Of a stretch of 64,000 nt of DNA, positions 21,271-33,765 are shown one piece after another (positions within the stretch are counted from its first letter, which is position 1; each line of letters opens with the position of its first letter). The notes under the pieces were generated by a model. It saw nothing but the letters and a program-made list of their open reading frames with translations, searched no databases and was not told where the DNA came from. The position numbers and the translations under genes are program-made. This DNA comes from Straminergon stramineum (Eukaryota; Streptophyta; Bryopsida; Hypnales; Calliergonaceae), in NCBI GenBank assembly GCA_963920665.1, contig OY987267.1:3720001-3784000 (forward strand), given 5' to 3'.

Positions 21271-23515
21271 TCTGTGGCTTCTTCAAAACTGATATCTGGC
21301 TGGGCTGTGCCAGAATTTGATGCAGCACAGAAGAATACGTGAAGATCAAAAAGAGGCTTCGGCAAGAGAGTTTTTCAACCCTAGAGCATCCTCCGTATCA
21401 GCATGTGTCTCAGCTCCATGTTACTTTGATAGGTACGCTATATTCTCGCCTGGTCACCAGATTATGCTTTTCAATGCACATATGTCATGGTATGTCGCTC
21501 TTTTAATTTCCACATTACGGATTTAGTATACTGGGAACAAAGAAATCCCTTATATATAAATATCTTCTCACTGGCGCTTACCTCACGAAAGAGTTGTAAA
21601 CAAGGCCGGTGTTTTTGCGCTGCAAGTTATTTTTCATTCTATTAGTGTGGAAATATCTTAATTGTGCATCGACGTGAATCAGTTAACGTTTTAGCATAAT
21701 TTCCCTTGTTGACCAAATTTAGGGTTGTATCACATCTTGTCAAACTATAGTCCACACATCAACCACAGTCAAGTTGTAGCTCAGAGAGATATCATCTGCT
21801 CTCCATGTTTTGAATTAGCAACCTTGTCAGTTAGGATCGTAATCTAAGTGAGTCAAATTTATAAGACATCGGCACAAGGTTCGGTGGTATCTGCCCAATT
21901 CAAATCAACTTTCCGATACTGTTCTACGGTTGATTCTTGTAATTCTTGTGCCCTGCTGTTTTCTAGATACATGAACGAGTGCCTACAAATTATGCTGTCT
22001 GTTGTAAAAAACATGACTCACGAAGAGAAGGTGTTGCAGTTCTGCACCGAGGAGTCCACCCGCAGGGTTTTTTCAGGTCCAGATGGGAGCAGCGATGCAA
22101 CCTGTGGAAGTGCTGAAGAGACGTGGAGATTATGTAACACTTTCTCGTCAACCCTAACGGAAATCCAGTTGACGACCAACTAGATCCAACGCCTGACATG
22201 TTTATCAACAAACATTCACTAATCCAGGTCTGTTTGCTCACCCGAACAGACCCAAGGTTTAGAAGATTATACGGTATTTATAGAAACCACAAGTTTGGAG
22301 GTATACCAGGCACAATGGCTTCGTGCTCCCCTCTACGCTCAGCTATTAACGGTAAACCTCCAAACAACTGGCACTCTCTGAAGAATTACTTGTGGCTCTT
22401 CCGCTCTCGAAATACGATGGGATAACAGAGTATGGAAACCTGCATCTGCAAATCTCTCGCAGCATACCCCAACTTAACCGGGGTGCCCAAATCACTCCTC
22501 TAAAATCATAAATCCAAACCGCAAATCTAAAACTTATCTCTTGTTACGTGTTTTCTGTTATAGGTTCGCGGTTCATGGTACTACCGGTATTCACTTGTCC
22601 AAGTCATAGTGTCAATCTCCAATTGTAGTAAAAAGGATACCTGAGGAACTGCTTTTGGTGCACACCAATTGTGATTCAGTACTTGACTTCTTTGGTATTA
22701 CATCGCAATGAGGACTCAGCAACAGAGATATAAGTAAAAAAAATTACGATGGAAACCCAGTTTTTAGCCTGAGAGAATGCAAATGACTTTCTACTCTTCC
22801 TACGGGTTCCCCGGAGAATGACAGCGGAGAGACGCTGTGAATTTAAGAACCAAGGCAGAAGTGGTTGTATAACTTAAGCCTTGCTTGAACAATCCAACCG
22901 AGGTTTTCACTCTGGATTAATGGCGAGCTTCTCTTGAGAATCCAAAATCAGATTTTGGATCTCAAAGGACGTGACGGTGAAGATTATAGTCGTGATGCAG
23001 ATAGTACTCAAAACTGTGCAAAGTAGCCAGGCTGCATCAAGATGTGGAGAGTCCGGAAGAATTTCAAAAAAAAATCACACAGATTTCTTTGGAAATTTCT
23101 TGCAGAAGAAGACTAGCATTTGGTCCTGATACCAAGAGTCAGTTGCAGGTGTTCCACTAACTACGCGACGCTGCATTTGCGAAGGAAGTACTTTGAATTA
23201 CTTCGCATCTACCATTCAACATGTGAAGGACAAGCTCAAGGAACTGTTGCATAATTCTTTCACTTCTTTGGAATTCAACTGAAGGAATCCAGGTTTTTTT
23301 GCGCACAATCATAAGCTCGTCTCAGGTAGAAGTTGCCAAAAGATACAGGGAAGGAGGCAAGTGTTGCATGTTCATTGAGCATCATAATTGCTCTCTACAG
23401 GGAATATCAGATAGAGTCCTTTTTATGATTACCATCTACGCATAGAGGAGAAGTGTGAGTTCTCACATCTACTAAAGAAATGTTATATACATTAAAAAAA
23501 TGAATGTACAGCAAA
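21271..23515. other. Spacer without a supported gene
   Basis: Mixed composition. Several short ATG frames (for example 21848-22183 +) show no family, repeat or consistent splice sites. Two TATATA-like stretches and some GC-richer patches suggest untranslated or decayed sequence. The 3' flank of the 371-aa gene lies at its right end. Confidence 0.4.
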
Positions 23516-26500
23516 CTAAAATGGCCTTCGCAGCTCAGCATATACAGTGCACCTCTTATTTTGAGCAGAAGTGCGCAGCAAAAGAAATTTGTCCGGTTCC
23601 ACTTCACGCTTCCACTCCACTCCCACCGAATATGCCTCCCCTGAAACCTTTCTGCGTGCACACGTGAACCACCCTGATGAGGAATAAAAGACCAACACAA
23701 ATTCTTCAGGGTTTCATGAGTAGGAATATCAGCGATTTGGACTCTCAGACTCTTGAGTTCCATGTATTCAATACTTCACCCTTGAAGAATTTTGGTTTGA
23801 TGTAATGACATATATAATATGTGACAAAAAATACCTTGTTGACACATTTTCTAAATCTAAACAAGTGTATGACTCGTAGTTCTCAATTTTCACTAGTGCA
23901 CAACCCTTGCAAAACTTTGGTTTTGCATAGAGAAAAAATAATCTTCACAAGCGTATGACTCTTAATTCGCTATATGCACTGTTGCACAACCCTGGAAGAT
24001 CTATGGATTTGCATAGTAACAGACTCTGAATCTGGCGAAGTGTATAACTTTCTGACACATGGACGGTTAACTACTAGGGGACTTGATATAAAGCATAGAC
24101 CAAATCTGCAAATTTTGGTTCTAATGTTCATCTTATCTTCTCTATTCCATGGAGAATAAATCACAAGCAAATTTCGAACCTGAAGGTCCATCCCCAGCAA
24201 TTTGCCTGCCTGGTGTGAGAAGTGGTAGCTTTGAATTGCGTAGAGCCTTGAAGGTCCCGAGTGAGCTTCACAGCAACGTCATTTGTGCCCTGTGCAACAT
24301 GCTTCAACTCCACACTGCAAAACCGAATGAAAAACATATTTGTAAAGCAACACCATTAGATCATACCATTCTTGAGAAGGGTTGACAACACCCTAAGGAT
24401 CAGAATCTCCTCTATCTATCAGAATTATGGAATCCAGTTCCCTTCAAAGTGTACACGGTATACACACTGAGATTCTTTCTACACTGTGAGGACAAAGTAG
24501 GCACTCAAAATAATAATACCTTAACAATCTCGTGATTATTGACACTCACATATTCGATGCAATTTTGATATTTTAACAGAATTCTCCATGAAGGGAGGGA
24601 GCAAAGTGTACACGGTTAAAGAATGTTACAATATCACATATTGGGGGAACCCAAGTATTGATTCAAAGAGGATTGTCTGTGCCAAGTCTGACTCTCACAT
24701 GCCTTCCTCCAGAAAACAACTCACCACATACCTTACTTGATTATTATTTCTAATGAATTCGGTCTTGAGAGTGTGCAGTTCACTGATCCGCTGTTGGGCG
24801 TTTAAGCAGAACTCATGACTCTCTTGAAAGTTGGTGGTGAAACTGTCTTGCACATACAGAGATCAAACCCAATATCAATAGCGTTCTCAGAGGAAACCTA
24901 CTAAGGTATAGGACACTCTTTCCGTCACTTAAAGCATTTTAACCAAAATGTAGGAGAGTGTTTCATCTGGAGATCACTCAATAGAGCTTACTGGATAGAT
25001 CACTTTGATTAGTATTAGAGCCAAACTCTTGAGATCAAATTGATTTCTCACTCAATTTTTTTTGGATGAGTTTTTTGGACAGTAACAACCCCATTCCCAT
25101 TCAAAGATCAATGGCCATAGACAATTAGCCACCTGAAAGTCATTCTCACACCACTTGCTCATTGAAGGCCAACCAAGTGTATTGGAAGGGATGATTTGCT
25201 GTTGATGACAGGGGTCAGTTATTAGCTGACAGGTGAAGCTCCCTAACGATTATAGTATCCTTAACCTAGTGCAAAGGGGTGAGGGATGAGATCTCATCTC
25301 ACCTTTTTGAGATATTAGCAAAGCCAAAGAGCGGCAAAGCGGCTTCCAGTTTCACCGAGTGTTCTCCCCTGAACCGTCCACACGAATGGTAATCAAAAAC
25401 AGGGTATCTTGACATTCACTCTAGCCAGGTTGTAAAGCAGGAGATTCTAGAACATAGATGCTACAAATTCTACAATTTGCATAAAAAGGGTGCGCATACT
25501 AGGTCGGCTAGTACCTCAAATCCGTTATGTAGGTATTACTTAGTGCCACATTGTCTTTTATGTTATTCTTGAATTGCAACTTCAGAAATCTTTCTCCAGT
25601 CCTTAAATTGGCAAGAATTGTCTCCGACATCTGGTACAAAACCCCACAGACTTGCAAATTTAGACAGGAAAAGACAAACACTTTCATTTCGTTCTGAGAG
25701 CTTCCAGGAGAAGGTCTTTAACCCTTAAAGCGACCAAGATTTCATTGCTACAGAATGACCAATTCGATTGATCATACTGTGGACAAATATAATTCGAATG
25801 GTGCTAAATTTTTTTATCACCAGAATTAAGGAAGAACCTTGCATTTGATAGTCAAAAAGTAGTCAAAGCAAAACGAAAGGAAGTCCCCACTGCTCAAACC
25901 TGCATGAAAAACACGAGGCCAATTTGGGCCTTCGGAGCTTAGCCGCACCTCACCTTCTTAGTCTCTTGCTCTTGCTCTAACTCAACTTCAAGTGTAGGAT
26001 CTCCAATAGATGTCAAATGCAAACTGACAAAAAAAAAAAAACACGCAGATATTAACAAGCATGTCCCGATGACTCAATTTCAGAAAGCTGGAAAACATAA
26101 GTGCGCCCAATTAATGGAGCATCAGATTTGCATATAGATAACAAATTCAAGAAACTCCCATAGTCCAATTAAACAATTCTTCTCTGGAGACAGCATGTAT
26201 GTCTTTTCAGCATGAGATTACTGTACCAGTGATATCTATCATCCTTTATTGAGACGTACCATGTGGAAAGCCTGGAGGCCGGAGGCATGGCATGCGACGT
26301 GTTGCACGTGTACTCGTAGTCTGTTAGCAAACGCCAGAAGTTGGTTAACCCTTAAACGGCGAGAATTCGATTGACCATATTGCGAAAAGTATATTTCAGA
26401 TAGGGCCAAATTTAATATAACCCGAATCAGTGAAGAAAATTGCATGTATTGTCCAAAAAGAAATAAAATTGGACAGAAGAAAGTCCCCATATGAACTCTA

Positions 26501-27603
26501 TAAACTGCTAAAAAAACAGGGGCCTAAATTTGGGCTTCCTGGTCCTTCAGCAGCGTTCTGATTCAAGACAAAGGTTCAACCAGTACCTCCGTCGAGATTG
26601 TTCACATAGTGCGTTGTCAACATGTGGTTGGCATCTAATTTGTGAGAGGTCGTCATGAGGATCGACTTTTCTTCTCCCAATCTCCCTTGCTCAAAACAAG
26701 TCGAAACTGCACATCAAAAAGCTCCGGGATCAATTAAAAAGCAACAAACAACTTCAGTAATCTCTTAAAGATATCTGAAAGGGGCACTCACCGGAGTGCT
26801 TGACGTCAATCGACACATTCTCTTCTACTTTCCTACCCTGCTCCAGCTCGTTATATACAAAGTTACTGGGCCGCTGCACGCAATTAGGGGCTGGAGTATC
26901 AGTTTCCCAAGATATACAAAAGGTAGTAAACAAAAGTCACAGCGAAAAGCAACTCCTACTAAATCAATACAGCTATTGATGATGAGGATGTGCATTACAC
27001 CATCTGAACAGCAATGCCTAGGGTCAGTTTTTTGTACACTTTGAAAACTCATAACTTGTTCATAAAGTATTCAAATAGCACGTGCTAAAATACCTTGGCA
27101 TCATCTTCCCATTGCTAACAGGACTGCAAAAATATTAAATTACTTTAACAATAAAAGCTTTGCTTAGTTGCTTAAACGCTGGCTTAACTTTAGGTGGTGT
27201 TCCCTAAGGCCTGCTGCACTAGCAGCACAAGAACCTCAAACAACAGCCGCAGCTTACTGCACCACAGCAACAAGTGCGGCACGAACTTCCAGATTAGTGC
27301 CATGAACTGTTGCAGTTGAAGCAAAGGCCAAAATCATATACTCCTCAAAACAAAATATGAGAGCAAGAAGGGAACGAATCTCACATTGACAACGTAAAGC
27401 ACGCCCGTCGGAGGCGCCCAAGCACGGCGACGTCGCCGTCGTCGTTGCCGCCTCTCGTCCCAAAACGCCGACTCCACTCTGCCGGACGTCGAAGCTTCGA
27501 CCAAAACTGACGCCACAGCAGAAGATTTGTCGTCGTCATCGTCGTCGTCCAGACTCACCGTCGTCCTCTCCCTCATACCGCCTCGCAATTGCGGGACCGC
27601 CAT
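23516..27603 (-). CDS. Unidentified 371-aa strand-rich protein, 10 coding exons
   Basis: Exons (5' to 3' on the minus strand) are 27603-27385, 26873-26792, 26706-26587, 26320-26260, 26023-25954, 25630-25515, 25368-25303, 24842-24732, 24314-24180 and 23651-23516. All introns are GT-AG and phases agree at all nine joins, giving 372 codons with stop. Residues 13-60 are an Asp run followed by an Arg run. The rest alternates polar and hydrophobic residues in short strands (FLKLQFKNNIKDNVALS, SVELKHVAQGTNDVAVKLTR, GEAYSVGVEWKREVEPDKF, KRCTVYAELRRPF). That pattern would suit a beta-barrel, such as a plastid or mitochondrial outer-membrane protein, but I do not recognise the family. Exon 6 and the exon 1/2 join are the least certain. 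A noncoding first exon near 28262-28340 is likely, since TTCGCAG directly precedes the ATG. Introns hold G, I and N repeats. Confidence 0.62.
23985..24120. repeat. Intronic repeat N, copy 1
   Basis: A diverged reverse copy of 30010-30175. Shared blocks are TTGCACAACCCTG, TTTGCATA/TTTGCATG, GTGTATGACT-like and GACACATGG/GACGCATGG. It sits in intron 9 of the 371-aa gene. Confidence 0.55.
24905..25266 (+). mobile_element. Intronic MITE, family I, copy 2
   Basis: GGTATAGGACACTCTTTCCG to GTATCCTTAACC, a diverged copy of 5278-5608 across the whole length. It occupies most of intron 7 of the 371-aa gene. Confidence 0.7.
25722..25935 (+). mobile_element. TTAA element, family G, copy G1
   Basis: TTAA|CCCTTAAAGCGACC start; the interior has ACCAATTCGATTGATCATA and GGAAGTCCCCA. 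It lies in intron 5 of the 371-aa gene. The right end is blurred. Confidence 0.6.
26349..26560 (+). mobile_element. TTAA element, family G, copy G2
   Basis: TTAA|CCCTTAAACGGCGAG start, then ATTCGATTGACCATATTG and AGAAAGTCCCCATATG as in G1, G3 and G4. It lies in intron 3 of the 371-aa gene. The right end is blurred. Confidence 0.6.
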
Positions 27604-27654
27604 CTGCGAAACGAAGGAGCAGTAATCCTAAAGTTTACCAAAGGATTCATGGTT

Positions 27655-28150
27655 GGAAAATGACCAATTGGATTGAGAAATGAAAAACTCAGGTGGGGTA
27701 ACAACAATCTTATTGATCACTCGAATGAGTGAAGATCACACATTACATGTGATGCTCCAAAGATAAACGAATTGGACAAATATTGCATGAGTTGCTCAAA
27801 AGATAAACAAAATTGGACCAAAGAAAGTCTACATATGGCATCCCCGACCCTTCTTGGATTAGGGTCCCATTACTTCCCGAAACAGTCTTCCTTGGCATAC
27901 CAAATTTTATTGACAATGTTTTACTCGCTGTAGCAGTACTGTACTCTACAGATGTAAAGAGAACATAAACGAATGGGAACAAACATTGCATGTGTTGCTC
28001 AAAACATTGAATTGGACAAACACTTCATGTGTTGCTGAAAAGATAAACGAAACTGGACCAAAACAAAGTCTTTAGATGGCCTACTCGAAAAAACATGTAG
28101 CCCAATTTGAACTTCCCCTGCCCTTGAAGAGTTTAGGGTGCCAGTATGTC
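27655..28150 (+). mobile_element. Decayed tandem G-family copies
   Basis: Signature blocks (ACCAATTGGATTGAG, AAATTGGACCAAAGAAAGTC, ACTGGACCAAAACAAAGTC) occur two to three times. They lie in the proposed 5' untranslated intron of the 371-aa gene. Confidence 0.5.
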
Positions 28151-28261
28151 CCGAAATAGAGTCTTCATTGGCATTGACAACGCTGACATTGTTCTACTCG
28201 CAGTAGTAGTAAAGTATTCTACTGATATAAAGAGAAGCTTCACAATTACCTGCGAAAAAAA

Positions 28262-28736
28262 TGCTCACCTCGGCGTGCAGAGCCTCACAATCCCGACTCC
28301 GCGTTGCAGCTTCCAGGCGTAACGTCCCAAACCCTAGAATCCACCAGGCAACGATGTAAGGCCTTATGCTTTATAATGTTCATGAGATGGATGGCGTGAG
28401 TGAAGCTTTGGACTTCTTCACTAGACTTCCGAGACTTCATCCATAAAAAGAATCTCATCCTCTCGTAAGTCGAGAAGGGTTCCGATTCTGGAGCACGGGC
28501 TCCATCTGACGGTCTCCAGGAGTCGCAATCCTCTTCGGACGGACTCGATTCTCGAGGTTCATCACATGTGTAGCCATCGTCACTGTGGAAAATTTTAGCA
28601 TGAGAGTGGAATTCAGTGCTTTGGTCGCAGTGGCTGTGGCGCAGTGCGTGTGAGCTTTTTGGGTACATTTTAGTGGAGAATCAGATTGATAGGGAAGCAG
28701 CGAATTTGGTGTTAGGGTTGGAGTTTGCATCTCACA
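28262..28736. promoter_or_regulatory. Probable bidirectional promoter with 5' noncoding exon
   Basis: The LPA1 ATG (28737, +) faces away from the 371-aa gene. That gene has a good minus-strand splice donor, GCCGAG|GTGAGC, at 28262/28261 with no ATG-led frame through it, so a noncoding first exon is likely. A telo-box (AAACCCTA) lies at 28329-28336. The shared segment is under 500 bp and GC-richer than the spacers. Promoter activity is inferred. Confidence 0.5.
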
Positions 28737-31700
28737 ATGCAAGCCTTGCTCTCCGTGAGCAGGGCTCCGGCATTGGGCTCATTTGCAACAGGGAGGGCAT
28801 CATGTTTGCAGACTCCGAGAGCCGAATGTCATGGAGCCACAAGGCGACGACGGGCGCGCTTCGCTGTGGAGTGGAGGCGGAGTGTGCAACCTCGTCGTGG
28901 ATTGTTGGTGATGGCGTCTTCGTCGTCGTCAGATTCCAATGTCGCAGCTTCACCCACCAGCCCTGCGGATGCCGTCAATTTGGGACTCGACCTCTTCTCC
29001 AAAGGCAGGGTACAACAGCATGGAATTGCTCCAGCATGCTCCCTTCAATCTTTCATTCCTTTCTGCGCCATCTGTGTCTCGCAGCTATCAATACCGATGT
29101 ATTGGTCCCGAAATTGTGTGCATGCTTGCATTGCTGAGTAGGGAGTTGCATTTTTTGTCTGCTTGGTAGGTGAAAGAGGCTTTGGTGCAGTTTGATAGTG
29201 CTCTTGGGATGAATCCCAACGAAGAGGAGGCTCAAGCTGCTCTTTATAACAAGGCTTGCTGCCATGCCCGCAGGTTTTATATTCTGCTTTCTCTCTTTTC
29301 TATGTGTTTTGCGTGTTCTGGAGCCGTGCTGTTGAAAGAGAATGGGAATTTTTGTCATTGTAGATCCAATTGAGCTCCATATGTAAACAGGGTTTACTCC
29401 GTTGGGCTTCATGTTGTTCTTTGCATTTTTTTGAGTAGGTCGAATAGGGGCTTTCTTTTGCTTAGGGTTTGATTAACTCGTGCAATGTTCTTCATTGTGG
29501 TGGTAAATGATTTTTGGTCTTACTTGAATTCTATGGTGTTTACACGATGATCAATTGTTTTGGTTATTTGAGTACTTGGTCGTTTAGGGGGTAAGAGGGG
29601 GGTGGAATGCAGTGATGAAGGGAAGAAAGCCTCGCAAGCGCTCAGGCGAGCTCTCAAAGACTACGACCTGAAATTCAGTGTCATTTTGAGCGATCCGGAT
29701 ATGGCTCCGTTTAGGGCAATGCCAGAATTTAAGCAGTTGCAGGACGAGGTGATGATTCACTCACCTTGAGCATGAGACTTGGACTGCGACATTTTTATTT
29801 ATTTAAGTTTTCATTTTGAGCCTCGCAATCTAGTTTCAGAAATTCCCACCCTTGCGTAGAGTTTTCAAATAGCCTCGTATTGTTCTTATTGCCTGTTATT
29901 GCTTTTTGTTGCCTCTTATTGCGGAACGATAAGAAAGCTCGCACTAGTTGCCGCCCCATAATGTTTACAGCGATGTCATCTTCTATAATTATGAGGAAAT
30001 GACTTGTAGATTCGGTCCTTGAGGTCCATTCTGTTCCATGTAGTTGACCATGCGTCAAAAAGTCATACACTTATCAAGATTCTGAGTTTGTGCTAGCTAT
30101 CTAGCAAGACACTTTTTGTTATGTAGTAGTACAGTTGTGATCATGCAAAGCCAACGTTTTCAGGGTTGTGCAATAATAGGGTGTTTGAGTTCAGCACTTA
30201 GGCTCCAAGGCAATTTGAGATTCTTGATTTGAAACCCCTATTAGGGGTTAGTACTTTGATACAAGGGTCTGGGTCTCAGAGTTGCACAGGGCTGGATTTG
30301 GAAAGAAAGGATAGAATCGCACAACTGAAATATCCAACTTTGATAAACCCGAATGAATAGAATCGAGAGAACTAAGAGTCTTGGGGGTGAAATGACTTCT
30401 AATGGATTTCTTCTACTGTGTATCTGAGAGGTACTCTTGTTTTTGTCTGTGTTCAACGCAGGCCAGGAAAGGTGGAGAAGAAGTGGGTGACAGTTTGCGG
30501 CGAGATCTGAAGTTGATTAGTGAAGTGCAGGCTCCATTCAGGGGAGTTCGCAAATTTTTCTACGTTGCATTGTTTTCAGCAGCCGGGATTTCCACAGTGA
30601 TTACGATCCCCCGATTCATCCTCGCTACCCAAGGAGGAGAAGGAGCACCTGGCCTCTTTGAAACTTTACAGAACCTGGCCATCAATATCTTTGGTACATA
30701 CTCTGACACGCAATTGCATTCCCCATTCGAATGCGGCAACAAGAATTTCTTGTGATAACAAGAAATTCTGCAAAAATAATTTTTTAATTGTGTTACCTCG
30801 TTTTGTTTAATGTTGACTTTACACTGTTCCAACTAACATGAAGAGATGGTGCTTACATGGCTCCTATGTAGCATGCTAAAATTATTTGCTTAAGCTAAAA
30901 AGGTTTCAAGCTACTTCTTTGAGGTTGATTGGACACTTTTCATCTCAAGTGCGTCATAAGGTGTCATGAATACAATGAATTAGTTTTTACGATTCCTATT
31001 ACTCCCCTAGAAATGCCACTTAGCGTCTGCAATTTCACCATGCAGACTCTGCAACGTAAAGAAACTTGCGAACTCCCCTGATAAACGCACCAAATACGCT
31101 CTACATGACATTTCATTTTATGCTGATGTTGGTTCACATTCTAAGCTTGTTGCTTCGACCTGTGCAATCTAAAATGGCCTTAAGCAGACCCTTATAACAT
31201 ACGAGTCTGTAAGAAATTATTGGAATAGGTGTTGCTTATAACTTGGTGTTATGGCTTGCTTTCCTTCAAGATGGCTCTGGAATCCGAAAGGATGGTGTCA
31301 TGATAGAGAGGGTTACGTCAATGTGAACTTAACAAATCTCCTTGACACTATGCAGGTGGTGGAGCGTTTGTAGCTTTGTATCTATGGGAGAACAAAAGAG
31401 AAGAAGAGCAAATGTCTAGTATCACGAGGAATGAAACTCTTTCAAGACTGCCTGTTCGCTTGGCAACAAACCGGATAGTCGAGCTCACGCAGTTGCGAGA
31501 GAACTCCCGACCGGTGAGCCTCATTTCAAGCTGGATAGCGTATCCTCTTTTTCAACCTGGTATTCTTGGTTGAAAATAACCAATTGGATTGATTATATCG
31601 TGAAATTAATAGAATTCCGATGGGCCAAGTTTTATATCACCAGAATTTATGAAGAACATTCCATGTCTTGGTCCCAAAAAAATGAATAAAATTGGAAAGA

Positions 31701-33765
31701 GGAAAGTCCCCATGTAACCTACTCAAAACTGCTTAAATAAGTTGAAGCCCAATTTGACCTACTAATAGACCAAATTTTCACAGTTTTTAATTAACCAATT
31801 CAATTGATTGTATTGTGAAAGTATCATTCAGATGGAGTCAAAATTTTCCATCACTAGAATCGGTGAAGAACACTGCATGTGTGGGTTGAAATAGAAATAA
31901 AATTGGACACAAGAAAGTCCCCATACAAGTGCTGAGAAAAGCATGAGGTCCACTTTGGACTCCTTCGTGATTTAAGGGTAAATTTTTGTGCCTCTCTTCT
32001 TGGTGCACCTGCATCGTAAATTCTGAGGACAAGGAATTAGGTGTTTGGAAAAGTCTCCACATGGTGCATTTTTACTTACTGTTCTTTAACTATATAATGG
32101 ATTTCTTTACCAGGTTATCCTAGCAGGAACGGCGGAGAATGTGGAGAAGTCTATGCGTGCAGCTGAGAAATATCGGGAAGACTTGCTCAAGCGAGGTGTT
32201 TTGCTGATTCCCTTAATATGGAATGTCAACAATGCAACGAAACCGAAGAAGAAGCTTGGCTTTGGGAGCAAGGCTCCTCTGGTATGTGCTTCTGACCGTG
32301 GAATGGGTATAAACAAGCGCCTAATTACCAGTGTCTTTATAGGAACCGTGTATAGTTTCCGTATGCCTTCTCTATGTAATTCTTAGTTCAATTCGTAAAA
32401 TAATCCTCCTTAATTGAAAAATTGAATGTCTTATCCAAAAATCTTAGAATACCAATATTCAACAATCACATATCACTATTCTACAGGACACTAGAGAATT
32501 CATTTGTTGGAATGATAGGCCCCAATATACTACTATTTCTTTTAATGCCTGTCTCATTTTCACTAAGCACCAAAACCTTCTACATTTCCAAACCATTTCT
32601 TGAATGCAGAGGCAATAAATTCTTACATTGAGTACCGACTGACCATGAGTTGTAAGTCATTAGATTCTCAACGCTACAAACCAGAGAATGTGGTGTTGAA
32701 AGGATCGCTTACTTCAGTGGCTATGGATTTGTCAATTAGAAGACAGAATGATGCGAAACCTGATTTTGACTGCAGCTATGGTTTTGACTACACTACATTT
32801 TCGAGAATTTTGGGCAAGACCACTGTCAGCATTGCAATAGCTGGAATTTGTATTGCTAGTGTAGTTCACCCAAAGGCACATGTTCCTAGGATAAAAGTGG
32901 CTGTGCTGGGAAATTTACAGGATGAATTTGAGCAGCGAGTTCTAGCTGCAGCTGCAAAAGGTGTAATTCAAGGAGAAAAGCGTTTCAAAGCTGAACCAGT
33001 GTCGACATTGGAGTGGGAGAGGTAAGGGTCTGAGACGTGGGATGCTATCGTTTTTGCTATAGATGAGCTATCGCCATCTAGATCTTTAGGGAGGCTTATT
33101 AGGGAGGCTCTCTAAAATTCTTCAGATACAGGCATTCTTGCATATGATAGCATGGGGGAGTAATGCTAAGTCTCTTCTCATAGTGTTCTTTTTGTGTAAT
33201 GTATTATGTCATAACAGTTGGGTGAGAGAGCAACAAGAGTCAGAAGGGGTGACACCGGGAGGAGACGTTTACATTGTTCTGCGACTTGACGGAAGAATCC
33301 GAAAGTCTGGAGTAGTGAGTGGGCAAGCCTGACTATTGTTTGTTTGCTTCCCCGTTTCAGCTTAATTCATGCTTTAGCCTAAATTTCATTTTTATTCTAA
33401 TTTGCTGTCCAATCCTTTGATATGTTCCAACCCTGAAACAGCGTCAGAAATAAATTTCTATGATCATTACTGTTGCTTTAATTTCCGAAATGGATCCTAA
33501 ATTTAATCTCCTAAATGTTGCGGAAGAAATCGGTTGATACTGGTACATGCTGTAATTCATTTTGGTAGTCATAGTTTTGGCTCATCATATCTGGTTGTCT
33601 GCTTAATCTCCTTCTACATGATATCTTGATTAAATCAAGATAATCACTTTTCATGGTGTCCAATTGATGTGGATTGTTCTTGTAATGCAGGGGATGCCGG
33701 AGTGGGTTGACATTGTCAATGAATTGGCGCCCTTGGACACTATCATTAGCAAACTCGAGAAGTAA
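28737..33765 (+). CDS. LPA1: LOW PSII ACCUMULATION 1 homologue, 9 exons
   Basis: Exons 28737-29009, 29170-29273, 29613-29748, 30462-30693, 31356-31513, 32114-32281, 32921-33021, 33218-33314 and 33691-33765 join in phase to 447 residues, close to the roughly 450 of flowering-plant LPA1. Residues 1-60 are a Ser/Arg-rich chloroplast transit peptide. Residues about 78-150 form TPR-like helices (GLDLFSKGRVKEALVQFDSA, YNKACCHAR). Two membrane helices follow at about 202-226 and 241-260, then the conserved LWENKREEEQMSSITRNETL and GGDVYIVLRLDGRIRKSG blocks. In the family, the protein sits in the thylakoid membrane and aids photosystem II assembly by interacting with D1. The exon 6/7 join (APL|DEFEQ) is the weakest and seems about ten residues short. 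Intron 5 carries two G-family elements, and intron 3 an N repeat. The 5' neighbour is divergent. Confidence 0.92.
30010..30175. repeat. Intronic repeat N, copy 2
   Basis: Reverse match of 23985-24120, inside LPA1 intron 3 (CAGGGTTGTGCAATAAT at its right end). The family type is not known. Confidence 0.55.
31577..31978 (+). mobile_element. Two G-family elements in LPA1 intron 5
   Basis: Copies from about 31577 and about 31793 share AACCAATT-ATTGATT, TGGACACAAGAAAGTCCCC and TATCACCAGAAT/CATCACTAGAAT. The second ends GATTTAAGGGTAA, the expected right terminus, giving the orientation and TTAA-type end. Confidence 0.65.

Noticed and set aside
23407..23763. 118-codon minus-strand ORF including IADIPTHETLKNLCWSF
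   Set aside because: It uses a different frame from the terminal exon of the 371-aa gene. The phase-consistent exon 23651-23516 fits better, though an extra exon here cannot be excluded.
28285..28668. 127-codon minus-strand ORF from an ATG at 28668
   Set aside because: It overlaps the LPA1 leader, has no recognised motif, and its frame stops before the good donor at 28262. A noncoding exon explains the region better.
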